A stretch of DNA of 5,118 nt from Acidimicrobiia bacterium. GTDB taxonomy: Bacteria; Actinomycetota; Acidimicrobiia; IMCC26256; JAENVU01. Of the stretch, positions 1 through 5,118 are shown in pieces (position 1 is the stretch's first letter; every line of letters begins with the position of its first letter). The stretch lies in assembly GCA_017882945.1 (NCBI GenBank), contig JADGON010000389.1:1-5118 (forward strand), written 5' to 3'. The notes under the pieces are model-generated. The model made no database searches. It was not told the origin of the DNA and saw nothing but the letters and a program-made list of their open reading frames with translations. The translations under genes were made by a program, and so were the position numbers.

Positions 1-330
1 CTCCGAGCCAGTGGTGTCGGGCAGTGCGGCTGCGGACGCCCCCGTCGCAGCCGCACTGCCCGTCACGGTCGCGGTCGCTGCAGTGGCCCCCGTCCGAACC
101 ACGCTGCTGACTGCTACCGCGTTCTTGTTGAAGCTTCCGGTCGTGGCGCCCCTGTCCGCCGCCACGACCACTCCGGGCGCGGCGGCGACTGCCGGCGCGA
201 GACCCCTGCCCGAGGTGGTCGTGCGGTTGTCCCCCGAGATGCAGAGCACGACGGCCGTGGCGGCGATGCAGAGCGCCACCGTGCCGGCGGTGAAGCACCG
301 GCGGGCCGTGATGTGGGAGGACTGTCGCAT
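1..330 (-). CDS. Exported Ala/Thr-rich protein, N-terminal part (cut by window edge)
   Basis: On the minus strand an ATG at 330-328 opens a frame of 110 codons with no stop before the left edge, so only the N-terminus is present. A GAGG Shine-Dalgarno sits 5 nt before the ATG (complement of 336-339). An in-frame GTG two codons upstream is a weaker alternative. Residues 9-13 are basic (ARRCF) and residues 14-31 form a hydrophobic Ala/Val/Leu/Cys run, consistent with a signal peptide or a single membrane anchor. The rest is low-complexity Ala, Thr, Val and Gly, like a linker in a cell-wall or secreted protein. No catalytic domain is visible, and it would lie beyond the edge. The gene is divergent from moaA. 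In Mycobacterium tuberculosis the secreted rpfA lies among moa genes, but nothing here shows an Rpf domain, so I leave the function open. Confidence 0.75.
   Translation of the reverse strand, partial: MRQSSHITARRCFTAGTVALCIAATAVVLCISGDNRTTTSGRGLAPAVAAAPGVVVAADRGATTGSFNKNAVAVSSVVRTGATAATATVTGSAAATGASAAALPDTTGSE
19..61. repeat. Perfect 16-bp inverted repeat inside the exported-protein gene
   Basis: GGGCAGTGCGGCTGCG at 19-34 is the exact reverse complement of positions 46-61, with an 11-nt loop at 35-45. With one bulged G the stem extends by ACG/CGT and leaves a CCCC loop. It lies inside the coding frame, where it encodes part of the Ala/Thr/Gly linker. No T-run follows on either strand, so it is not a canonical intrinsic terminator. 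The near-symmetrical Ala-rich coding (SAAATGASAAA) contributes to the symmetry, but 16 perfect pairs is more than that alone would predict. Confidence 0.85.
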
Positions 331-442
331 GAGCACCTCGGTGCGAAACGAGCATCGGCGAGAACAGGCCCCAGTCAGTGGCTGGGGCCGGTTTCGCACT
401 GGCTCCCCGCAGGCTCATGCGACCAAAGTGGATCGCCTGCGG
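331..442 (-). promoter_or_regulatory. Structured 5' leader of the exported-protein gene (candidate cis-regulatory RNA)
   Basis: Three perfect stems sit in this stretch: 341-349 with 391-399 (9 bp, GTGCGAAAC/GTTTCGCAC), nested inside it 367-374 with 382-389 (8 bp, 7-nt loop), and a separate hairpin 407-414 with 435-442 (8 bp, 20-nt loop). Read as minus-strand RNA, the structure ends just before the GAGG Shine-Dalgarno (336-339) and the ATG at 330. A competing short hairpin, 341-344 with 333-336, would place most of the Shine-Dalgarno in its loop. It uses bases of the 9-bp stem, so the two folds are mutually exclusive. I could not match it to a known riboswitch class. The role as a switch is inference; the complementarity is seen directly. 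Confidence 0.5.
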
Positions 443-677
443 ATCAACGCCTCCCCGTGAGGTGTGACCTGTCTCAGTTGTCAGTTCCCGGTACCCGCCT
501 CCCAGCGGCACCGGCTGAGAGCATCAAACCACTCTCCGCGCGAACATGGAATAGGGCAACCGGCCCAAAACCTGACGAACGCCACCAGGCGTGTTCGGAG
601 CGCCCGTGCCCATTGAGGTCTTGGCGTCAGCCGGGCGTGCCGAAGCGAACGCCAAGGCCGGGAGATCGGGGTGGGCG
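443..677. other. Rest of the divergent intergenic region, no gene seen
   Basis: I see no convincing gene between the structured leader and the moaA promoter. There are two further hairpins. One pairs 488-492 with 510-514 and 495-498 with 505-508 around a 6-nt loop. The other is imperfect, over 577-596. Neither is followed by a T-run. TTGTCA at 478-483 resembles a -35 box on the plus strand, but no -10 box lies at the right distance. The minus-strand promoter of the exported-protein gene should lie in this region, and I could not place it. Confidence 0.45.
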
Positions 678-683
678 TACGCT
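678..683 (+). promoter_or_regulatory. Putative -10 box of moaA (leaderless geometry)
   Basis: TACGCT fits the TANNNT pattern and ends exactly 6 nt before the GTG at 690, so transcription would start at or next to the start codon. No good -35 box is visible. The overlapping GAGG at 684-687 could instead act as a Shine-Dalgarno for a GTG at 696. Confidence 0.4.
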
Positions 684-689
684 GAGGAC

Positions 690-1709
<1,020 letters not shown>

Positions 1710-1774
1710 CACCCAGCCGCGATCCCGGGTGGCCGGGCGTCCGCCCTTCGTGCCCGCCTCCGTACTCCGCTCCC

Positions 1775-1780
1775 TAGAAT
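1775..1780 (+). promoter_or_regulatory. -10 box of moaC, leaderless geometry
   Basis: TAGAAT is a near-consensus -10 hexamer and ends 6 nt before the moaC ATG at 1787. Transcription would then begin at or beside the A of the start codon, and no Shine-Dalgarno is visible in the 6-nt gap. No clear -35 box is present. It gives moaC its own promoter in the 77-nt gap after moaA. Confidence 0.6.
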
Positions 1781-1786
1781 GTCGGC

Positions 1787-2287
1787 ATGGCTTCGGAGTT
1801 CACGCACCTCGACCCGCTCGGTCGCGCCCGCATGGTCGACGTCTCGGCCAAGGACCCGAGCCACCGGCGGGCGGTCGCTCGCTGCCGGGTCTACATGGAG
1901 CAGGACACCGCATCGAAGATCGCCTCGGGCGCCATCACCAAGGGCGACGTGCTCGCAGTGGCCCGGGTGGCCGGGATCCAGGCGGCCAAGCAGACCGCCA
2001 ACCTGCTGCCCCTGTGCCACCCGCTCCTCGTCGGCTCGGTGTTCGTGAACTTCCGGATCGAGGACCGCCACGTCGAGGTCGAGAGCCAGGTCGACACGTT
2101 CGACCGCACCGGCGTCGAGATGGAGGCACTGACCGCGTGCACCATCGCCGCGCTCACGGTCTACGACATGTGCAAGTCCCTCGACCGGGGCATGACGATC
2201 GGGGACGTGGCGCTCTGGGAGAAGACCGGAGGCCGTTCCGGGGTGTGGCGCAGGCCCGGTCGCGACGGCGACGACTTCGCGCTCTGA
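1787..2287 (+). CDS. moaC: Cyclic pyranopterin monophosphate synthase MoaC
   Basis: MoaC acts directly after MoaA, rearranging 3',8-cyclo-GTP into cyclic pyranopterin monophosphate. The 166-residue product matches the family over its full length: MVDVSAK at 16-22, KGDV at 52-55, the signature LCHPL at 76-80, GVEMEALTA at 109-117 and YDMCK at 126-130. The last two supply the acidic, Asp and Lys residues that line the active site in studied MoaC proteins. The family forms hexamers built from dimers. The tail after GG(R/K)SG is about 14 residues longer than in E. coli and is charged. The ATG start matches the family N-terminus (THLDPLGRARMVDVS) and lies at the expected transcription start of a TAGAAT promoter, so the mRNA is probably leaderless. 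Confidence 0.97.
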   Translation: MASEFTHLDPLGRARMVDVSAKDPSHRRAVARCRVYMEQDTASKIASGAITKGDVLAVARVAGIQAAKQTANLLPLCHPLLVGSVFVNFRIEDRHVEVESQVDTFDRTGVEMEALTACTIAALTVYDMCKSLDRGMTIGDVALWEKTGGRSGVWRRPGRDGDDFAL

Positions 2288-2293
2288 GCCCAG

Positions 2294-2349
2294 TTTCACA
2301 GGGGATTCGGCCACGCTGTGAGGTGGGAGGCGAACGATTGTTCGCCTCC
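2294..2349 (+). terminator. Two tandem hairpins after moaC, probable transcription terminator
   Basis: The first hairpin pairs TCACAG (2296-2301) with CTGTGA (2316-2321), extended by two G-U pairs. The second is a perfect 10-bp stem, GGAGGCGAAC at 2326-2335 with 2340-2349, closed by a GATT tetraloop. They begin a few bases after the moaC stop. No T-run follows, so if it terminates it would be the tail-less type often proposed for high-GC actinobacteria. Function is inferred from position and stem strength. Confidence 0.5.
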
Positions 2350-2380
2350 GGGCTCGACGGCGGAGAGTGGCCCGGTCTAG

Positions 2381-2395
2381 GGTTCGAACCGGTTC
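2381..2395. promoter_or_regulatory. Overlapping 10-bp palindromes, possible operator
   Basis: GGTTCGAACC (2381-2390) and GAACCGGTTC (2386-2395) are both perfect palindromes sharing five bases. They lie about 50 bp upstream of the possible -10 box of the next gene, where a regulator could bind. Use as an operator is a guess. Confidence 0.25.
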
Positions 2396-2445
2396 AGCGA
2401 GGGTATGTGAAGCTGGGAATCCACCGTTTCTCGCCCTTTGCTTGT

Positions 2446-2451
2446 TAGCGT
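2446..2451 (+). promoter_or_regulatory. Possible -10 box of the membrane-protein/translin operon
   Basis: TAGCGT fits TANNNT and lies 27 nt before the TTG start at 2479, in a locally AT-richer stretch. No clear -35 box is present. Its TAG is also the in-frame upstream stop of the next gene. Confidence 0.3.
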
Positions 2452-2478
2452 CCGCCTCACGGAAAGCGACAGGGAGCC

Positions 2479-3030
2479 TTGGCGATTCCGGTACTTGTAG
2501 TTCTCGCGGTGCTCTGGGGGGCCTTTTTTCTGTGGCCCATGGTTCAGGGCCGGAGCTCGGGCCGACGGGCCGACTCCATTGGCGACTTCAGCTACCGGCT
2601 CGGCGTCATCGGCAAGACCGGTGGCCACAGCCGGCGGCGCCGGTCCGCCCAAGAGCAGCCGGCCATCGCGGTCGCGATGCCTCCGGCCATTCCTCCGGCG
2701 CGCCCGCTCGGCGCGGCCGGGAGCCCCACGCCCGGAGTGGTCGGGATGGTGCGGCCGGCGGCGATGAGCCGCTCGCAGCGCCGGCGCCGTGACGTCCTGC
2801 TGATCCTCGGCGTCGGCGTGCTCAGCTCCTTGCTCCTGGCCGTCGTGGCGGGCAACCCGCTCTTCTGGGTGGTCCAGGGGCTCACCGACCTGCTGCTCGT
2901 CGGCTACCTCGTGCTCCTCGTGCGCATGAAGCAGACGGCGAGCGAGCGGCGGGCGAAGGTGCACTACCTCCCGGCCGCCGCGCCGGCACCCTCGCTCGTC
3001 TTGCGCCGCAGCGCCAGCGCGTCCTCGTAG
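2479..3030 (+). CDS. Small three-segment membrane protein, SepX/GlpR-like divisome protein
   Basis: The 183-residue product has an N-terminal hydrophobic segment (2-22, ending LWPM), a basic, Pro/Ala-rich linker (about 25-100), then RRRR at 101-104 and two close hydrophobic segments (105-124 and 128-148) followed by a basic tail. This order, with 'LWxxFFLWPM' at the front and 'RRRR-TM-W-TM-basic' at the back, matches what I recall of actinobacterial SepX/GlpR proteins, the membrane partners of the gephyrin-like protein Glp in cell division and polar growth. It is shorter than the roughly 340-420 residues of studied members, mainly in the linker. Nearby moaC supports the call. TTG 2479 is the only usual start after the in-frame TAG at 2446, but AGGGAG ends only 2 nt before it. 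An ATT at 2485 would be better spaced. Alternatively it is an unrelated membrane protein of similar layout. Confidence 0.6.
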   Translation: MAIPVLVVLAVLWGAFFLWPMVQGRSSGRRADSIGDFSYRLGVIGKTGGHSRRRRSAQEQPAIAVAMPPAIPPARPLGAAGSPTPGVVGMVRPAAMSRSQRRRRDVLLILGVGVLSSLLLAVVAGNPLFWVVQGLTDLLLVGYLVLLVRMKQTASERRAKVHYLPAAAPAPSLVLRRSASASS

Positions 3031-3038
3031 CGCGGCCC

Positions 3039-3680
3039 GTGGACCGGGCCGAGGAGATCGCGCACGCGGGTTCGAGCGTGCGCAGCGTCCTCGAGGAGAA
3101 GCACCGCGCGCGTGAAGTCACGCTGGCCGCGTCACGCTCCACGATCCAGTGCTCCGCCGCGTCGATCCGCGCGACCCAGCGCGGAGAGTTCGAGCGGGCC
3201 GAGGAGCTCGCGGCCGAAGCCGCCGCGCACCTCGCGCGCGCGGACGAGGCCGTGATCGGGCATCTCGACGTTCGTCACGGCGGCTACCTGCACGACGCCA
3301 AGAAGGAGTACGCGGAGGCGCGCATCACGCTCGCGTTCGTGCGGGGCGACGCGCTGCCGATGCCCGCGGAGCTGGCGGTCGAAGGTCCCGCGTACCTCAA
3401 CGGTCTGGCCGAGGCGGCCAGCGAGCTGCGTCGCCACACCCTTGACTGCCTGCGCGCGGATCAGCTCGAGCGCGCCGAGATGCTGCTGGCGACGATGGAC
3501 GACGTCTACGGCCTGCTCGTGACGATCGACTATCCCGACGCGATCACCGGCGGGCTCCGGCGCACGACCGACGCATTGCGCGCGGTGATCGAACGGACGC
3601 GGGGCGACCTCACGAACGCGCTCGTGGCCGCGAGACTGCGCGCGGCCATCGCAGGTGCGGAGCGTCCGCCGCCGCCGTAG
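3039..3680 (+). CDS. Translin-family protein (COG2178-like, predicted RNA-binding)
   Basis: The 213-residue protein appears almost wholly alpha-helical and matches the archaeal/bacterial translin pattern as I know it: EEKHRARE at 19-26, a helix with RGEFERAEEL at 48-57, KKEYAEAR at 88-95, the 'AYLNGLAEAASELRR' segment at 118-132, a helix around MDDVYG (153-158), then YPDAITGGLRR (165-175) and the late RTRGDLT at 186-192. Eukaryotic translin and TRAX form ring-like RNA-binding complexes, and TRAX carries the nuclease site of C3PO. E90 and E93 (E-x-x-E) may correspond to TRAX metal-binding glutamates, so nuclease activity is possible but unproven. The bacterial role is unknown. Close relatives may appear in databases as 'haloacid dehalogenase', which the sequence does not support. 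GTG 3039 lies 8 nt after the upstream stop with no Shine-Dalgarno, suggesting translational coupling in one operon. The tail is Pro-rich (PPPP). Confidence 0.8.
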   Translation: MDRAEEIAHAGSSVRSVLEEKHRAREVTLAASRSTIQCSAASIRATQRGEFERAEELAAEAAAHLARADEAVIGHLDVRHGGYLHDAKKEYAEARITLAFVRGDALPMPAELAVEGPAYLNGLAEAASELRRHTLDCLRADQLERAEMLLATMDDVYGLLVTIDYPDAITGGLRRTTDALRAVIERTRGDLTNALVAARLRAAIAGAERPPPP

Positions 3681-3683
3681 ACT
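3678..3683 (+). promoter_or_regulatory. Putative -10 box of the phospholipase gene, overlapping the upstream stop
   Basis: TAGACT fits TANNNT, and its first three bases are the stop codon of the translin-like gene. Transcription would start near 3690, giving a leader of about 25 nt that holds AAGGGGGG (3697-3704), a purine-rich Shine-Dalgarno candidate 10 nt before the ATG at 3715. The -35 region is weak. Confidence 0.4.
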
Positions 3684-3714
3684 GCGGAAAGCGGACAAGG
3701 GGGGCGAACCGGAA

Positions 3715-4989
3715 ATGATACGACGCGTGGCAATTGCCGTCGTCGTGGTGCTGGTCGCCGCCTCGTGCGCCCATCTCCGGGGTGGTGGCCCCGGCAACGA
3801 GGGTCTTGTCGTCACGGTCGGGGTCCCCGGTCCCGGAGGGGCGCGCATCGTCGACGTCTCGGCGCCACGCCCGCCGACCGACCACTCGATCAGCGCGTCG
3901 GTCTGGCTCGACAAGCCCTTCGGTGCACCGGTCGCGAGCGGAACCCTTCCGCTGCACTTCACCCTCGATGGCGCGACGGTGAAGCCGGGGATCCACACGG
4001 TCATCGCGATCTCGAACGACCGGGGTGTGGTGCGTCACGGGGTCGTGTTCCTCAACGGCGACCTGCGGCTCAACCAGGTGCAGGTGCTCGGCTCGCACAA
4101 CAGCTACCACATCGCCCCGAGCGAACCACCGTTCAACGTCATCGAACAATGGCAGTACAGCCACGATCCGCTCCCCGTGCAGTTCGAGTCCGAAGGCATC
4201 CGCCAGATCGAGCTCGACGTGTACGCGGACCCGAACGGGATTCGGGTGCTGCACCTGCCCGACGTCGACTTCGGGACGACGTGCTCCCTGTGGGTCGAGT
4301 GCCTGCGCGTCGTGAAGGCGTGGTCCGACGCGCACCCGAAGCACATGCCGATCACGATCCTGACCGAGCTGAACGACACGAGCTACGGCTTCCCGACGCC
4401 GATCCTGCCGTGGGACGGTCCCGCGATGGACCAGCTCGACGCGGAGATCCGCTCGGTGTTCCCGCCCCAGGACGTGATCACCCCCGACGACGTGCGCGGC
4501 CACCACGCGACGCTCGCGGAAGCGGTGACCACCGACGGCTGGCCGACGATCAACTCGGTGCGCGGCCAGGTGATGTTCGTCATGGACAACGCAGGTTCGT
4601 ACCGGGACACCTACACCGCGGGTCACCCGACCCTCGAGCACCGGATGATCTTCACGAACTCGGACATCGGTCGACCCGATGCGGCGTTCATCAAGCTCAA
4701 CGACCCGATCGGTGACGCGGCGCGCATCCACGATGCCGTGGCGGGGGGCTACGTCACGCGTACCCGGGCCGACGCCGACACGTTCGAAGCCCGCGCCAAC
4801 AACACCGCACCTCGAGATGCGGCGATCGCCGGGGGAGCCCAGTGGGTCTCCACGGACTACGAGGTTCCGGGGCGCGCTTACGGCCAGCCGTACTTCGTGG
4901 CGATTCCCGGTGGCACGCCCGCGCGGTGCAACCCGATCAACTCGCCGTCGTGGTGCACGTCGAGTCAGATCGAGTCGCTGAGCCCCTGA
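3715..4989 (+). CDS. Lipoprotein Ca2+-dependent phosphoinositide-specific phospholipase C
   Basis: The product (424 aa from ATG 3715) belongs to the bacterial Ca2+-dependent PI-PLC family typified by the Streptomyces antibioticus enzyme, which cleaves phosphatidylinositol to diacylglycerol and inositol phosphate. Residues 1-18 look like a lipoprotein signal: RR, a Val/Ala-rich core, then VAASC with C18 as the lipidation site. A Gly-rich linker and a roughly 80-residue beta-rich region without a clear name precede the catalytic domain, which starts near 120. Candidate active-site residues follow the eukaryotic PLC order: H128-N129 (in GSHNSYH), E166-x-D168, H180 and E218, giving two catalytic histidines and the N/E/D/E calcium ligands. 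The expected site of action is the outer face of the membrane. Paired cysteines near the C-terminus (CNPINSPSWC) may form a disulfide. The frame is open upstream to an ATG at 3655, but starting there would add Arg-rich sequence before the signal. No terminator is visible downstream. Confidence 0.85.
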   Translation: MIRRVAIAVVVVLVAASCAHLRGGGPGNEGLVVTVGVPGPGGARIVDVSAPRPPTDHSISASVWLDKPFGAPVASGTLPLHFTLDGATVKPGIHTVIAISNDRGVVRHGVVFLNGDLRLNQVQVLGSHNSYHIAPSEPPFNVIEQWQYSHDPLPVQFESEGIRQIELDVYADPNGIRVLHLPDVDFGTTCSLWVECLRVVKAWSDAHPKHMPITILTELNDTSYGFPTPILPWDGPAMDQLDAEIRSVFPPQDVITPDDVRGHHATLAEAVTTDGWPTINSVRGQVMFVMDNAGSYRDTYTAGHPTLEHRMIFTNSDIGRPDAAFIKLNDPIGDAARIHDAVAGGYVTRTRADADTFEARANNTAPRDAAIAGGAQWVSTDYEVPGRAYGQPYFVAIPGGTPARCNPINSPSWCTSSQIESLSP

Positions 4990-4996
4990 CGATCAC

Positions 4997-5018
4997 GGGG
5001 CAAGGGTCGGGGGAGGGG
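4997..5018 (+). other. G-quadruplex-forming motif upstream of the tRNA gene
   Basis: Four G-runs (4, 3, 5 and 4 bases) are separated by CAA, TC and A, which satisfies the usual G3+N1-7 quadruplex rule on the plus strand. It begins 8 nt after the phospholipase stop and covers the place where the tRNA promoter's -35 box should be. Folding in the cell is inference. Confidence 0.6.
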
Positions 5019-5023
5019 TTTGG

Positions 5024-5029
5024 TACCCT
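5024..5029 (+). promoter_or_regulatory. Putative -10 box of the tRNA gene
   Basis: TACCCT fits TANNNT and lies 12 nt before the first base of the mature tRNA, giving a short 5' leader of about 6 nt. The -35 position falls in a G-run with no consensus. Confidence 0.4.
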
Positions 5030-5041
5030 CACAGGTCCCTC

Positions 5042-5118
5042 GGGGGTGTAGCTCAGCCCGGTAGAGCGCTACGTTCGCAACGTAGAAGTCGTGGGTTCAA
5101 GTCCCATCACCTCCACCA
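5042..5118 (+). tRNA. tRNA-Ala, anticodon CGC, CCA encoded
   Basis: A complete 77-nt cloverleaf is present. The acceptor stem 5042-5048 pairs with 5108-5114 and has the G3-U70 wobble that marks alanine tRNAs. The D arm is GCTC/GAGC (5051-5054, 5064-5067) with a 9-nt loop. The anticodon stem CTACG/CGTAG (5069-5073, 5081-5085) closes loop TTCGCAA with anticodon CGC at 5076-5078, reading GCG. The T arm is 5091-5095 with 5103-5107 and loop TTCAAGT. Discriminator A is at 5115 and CCA at 5116-5118. GCG is a frequent Ala codon in the neighbouring genes. Confidence 0.97.

Noticed and set aside
509..530. GGCTGAGAG suggesting a TPP riboswitch
   Set aside because: The matching second half (CCTGA and the TAAT-type core) is absent, and the neighbouring gene is not in thiamin metabolism.
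552..593. Resemblance to the 3' part of the c-di-AMP (ydaO) riboswitch (ATAGGG, GCCC, CCTGAC, AGGCG in order)
   Set aside because: The other conserved ydaO blocks, such as GGGGTGAAT, are missing, and the highly conserved core is altered. An Infernal search would settle it.
591..689. Longer moaA start at GTG 591
   Set aside because: The extra 33 residues lack MoaA character, the segment has no ribosome binding site at 591, and both later GTGs have better signals and give the usual family length.
2296..2321. CRP-type site (TCACA and TGTGA half-sites)
   Set aside because: The half-sites are in the opposite order to a CRP site and are 14 bp apart. A hairpin after moaC explains them better.
2350..2400. 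tRNA-like fragment: GGGTTCGAACC resembles a T arm
   Set aside because: No acceptor stem, anticodon arm or CCA end can be drawn around it on either strand.
3132..4004. Minus-strand open frame across the translin-like and phospholipase genes
   Set aside because: It overlaps two supported genes on the other strand and shows no domain or family resemblance.
3610..4731. Long open frame on the minus strand opposite the phospholipase gene (373 codons)
   Set aside because: Same reason: antisense to a well-supported gene, biased His/Arg/Val composition and no domain.

Overview
The window is GC-rich (roughly 65-70% by eye) bacterial DNA. GC-ending codons, GTG/TTG starts, leaderless-type promoters with TANNNT -10 boxes, and a SepX/GlpR-like membrane protein all point to Actinomycetota. 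A deep lineage such as Acidimicrobiia is my guess, but the sequence alone does not prove the class. The coding density is ordinary and I see no insertion sequence, phage gene or CRISPR array.

Layout from left to right. (1) Positions 1-330, minus strand: the N-terminal 110 codons of an exported Ala/Thr-rich protein that runs off the left edge. (2) Positions 331-689: a divergent intergenic region. Its minus-strand half can fold into a nested RNA structure that ends just before the ribosome binding site of the exported protein. (3) Positions 690-1709: moaA. (4) Positions 1787-2287: moaC. Each of these two genes has a -10-like hexamer exactly 6 nt before its start codon, the geometry of leaderless transcription. 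(5) Positions 2288-2478: a spacer with two hairpins (probable terminator), overlapping palindromes and a possible promoter. (6) Positions 2479-3030: a small three-segment membrane protein resembling the divisome protein SepX/GlpR. (7) Positions 3039-3680: a translin-family protein, 8 nt downstream and probably in the same operon. (8) Positions 3715-4989: a lipoprotein carrying a Ca2+-dependent phosphoinositide-specific phospholipase C domain. (9) Positions 5042-5118: tRNA-Ala(CGC) with an encoded CCA, whose last base is the last base of the window.

MoaA and MoaC together perform the first step of molybdenum cofactor synthesis, GTP to cyclic pyranopterin monophosphate. As I recall, SepX/GlpR genes in other actinobacteria lie near moeA-like (glp) and moaC genes, so the order moaC then sepX-like fits a known cofactor/cell-division neighbourhood. 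The translin-like and phospholipase genes have no obvious link to that pathway. They are the least expected content here: a nucleic-acid-binding family best known from archaea and eukaryotes, and a PLC whose catalytic residues match the eukaryotic PLC pattern.
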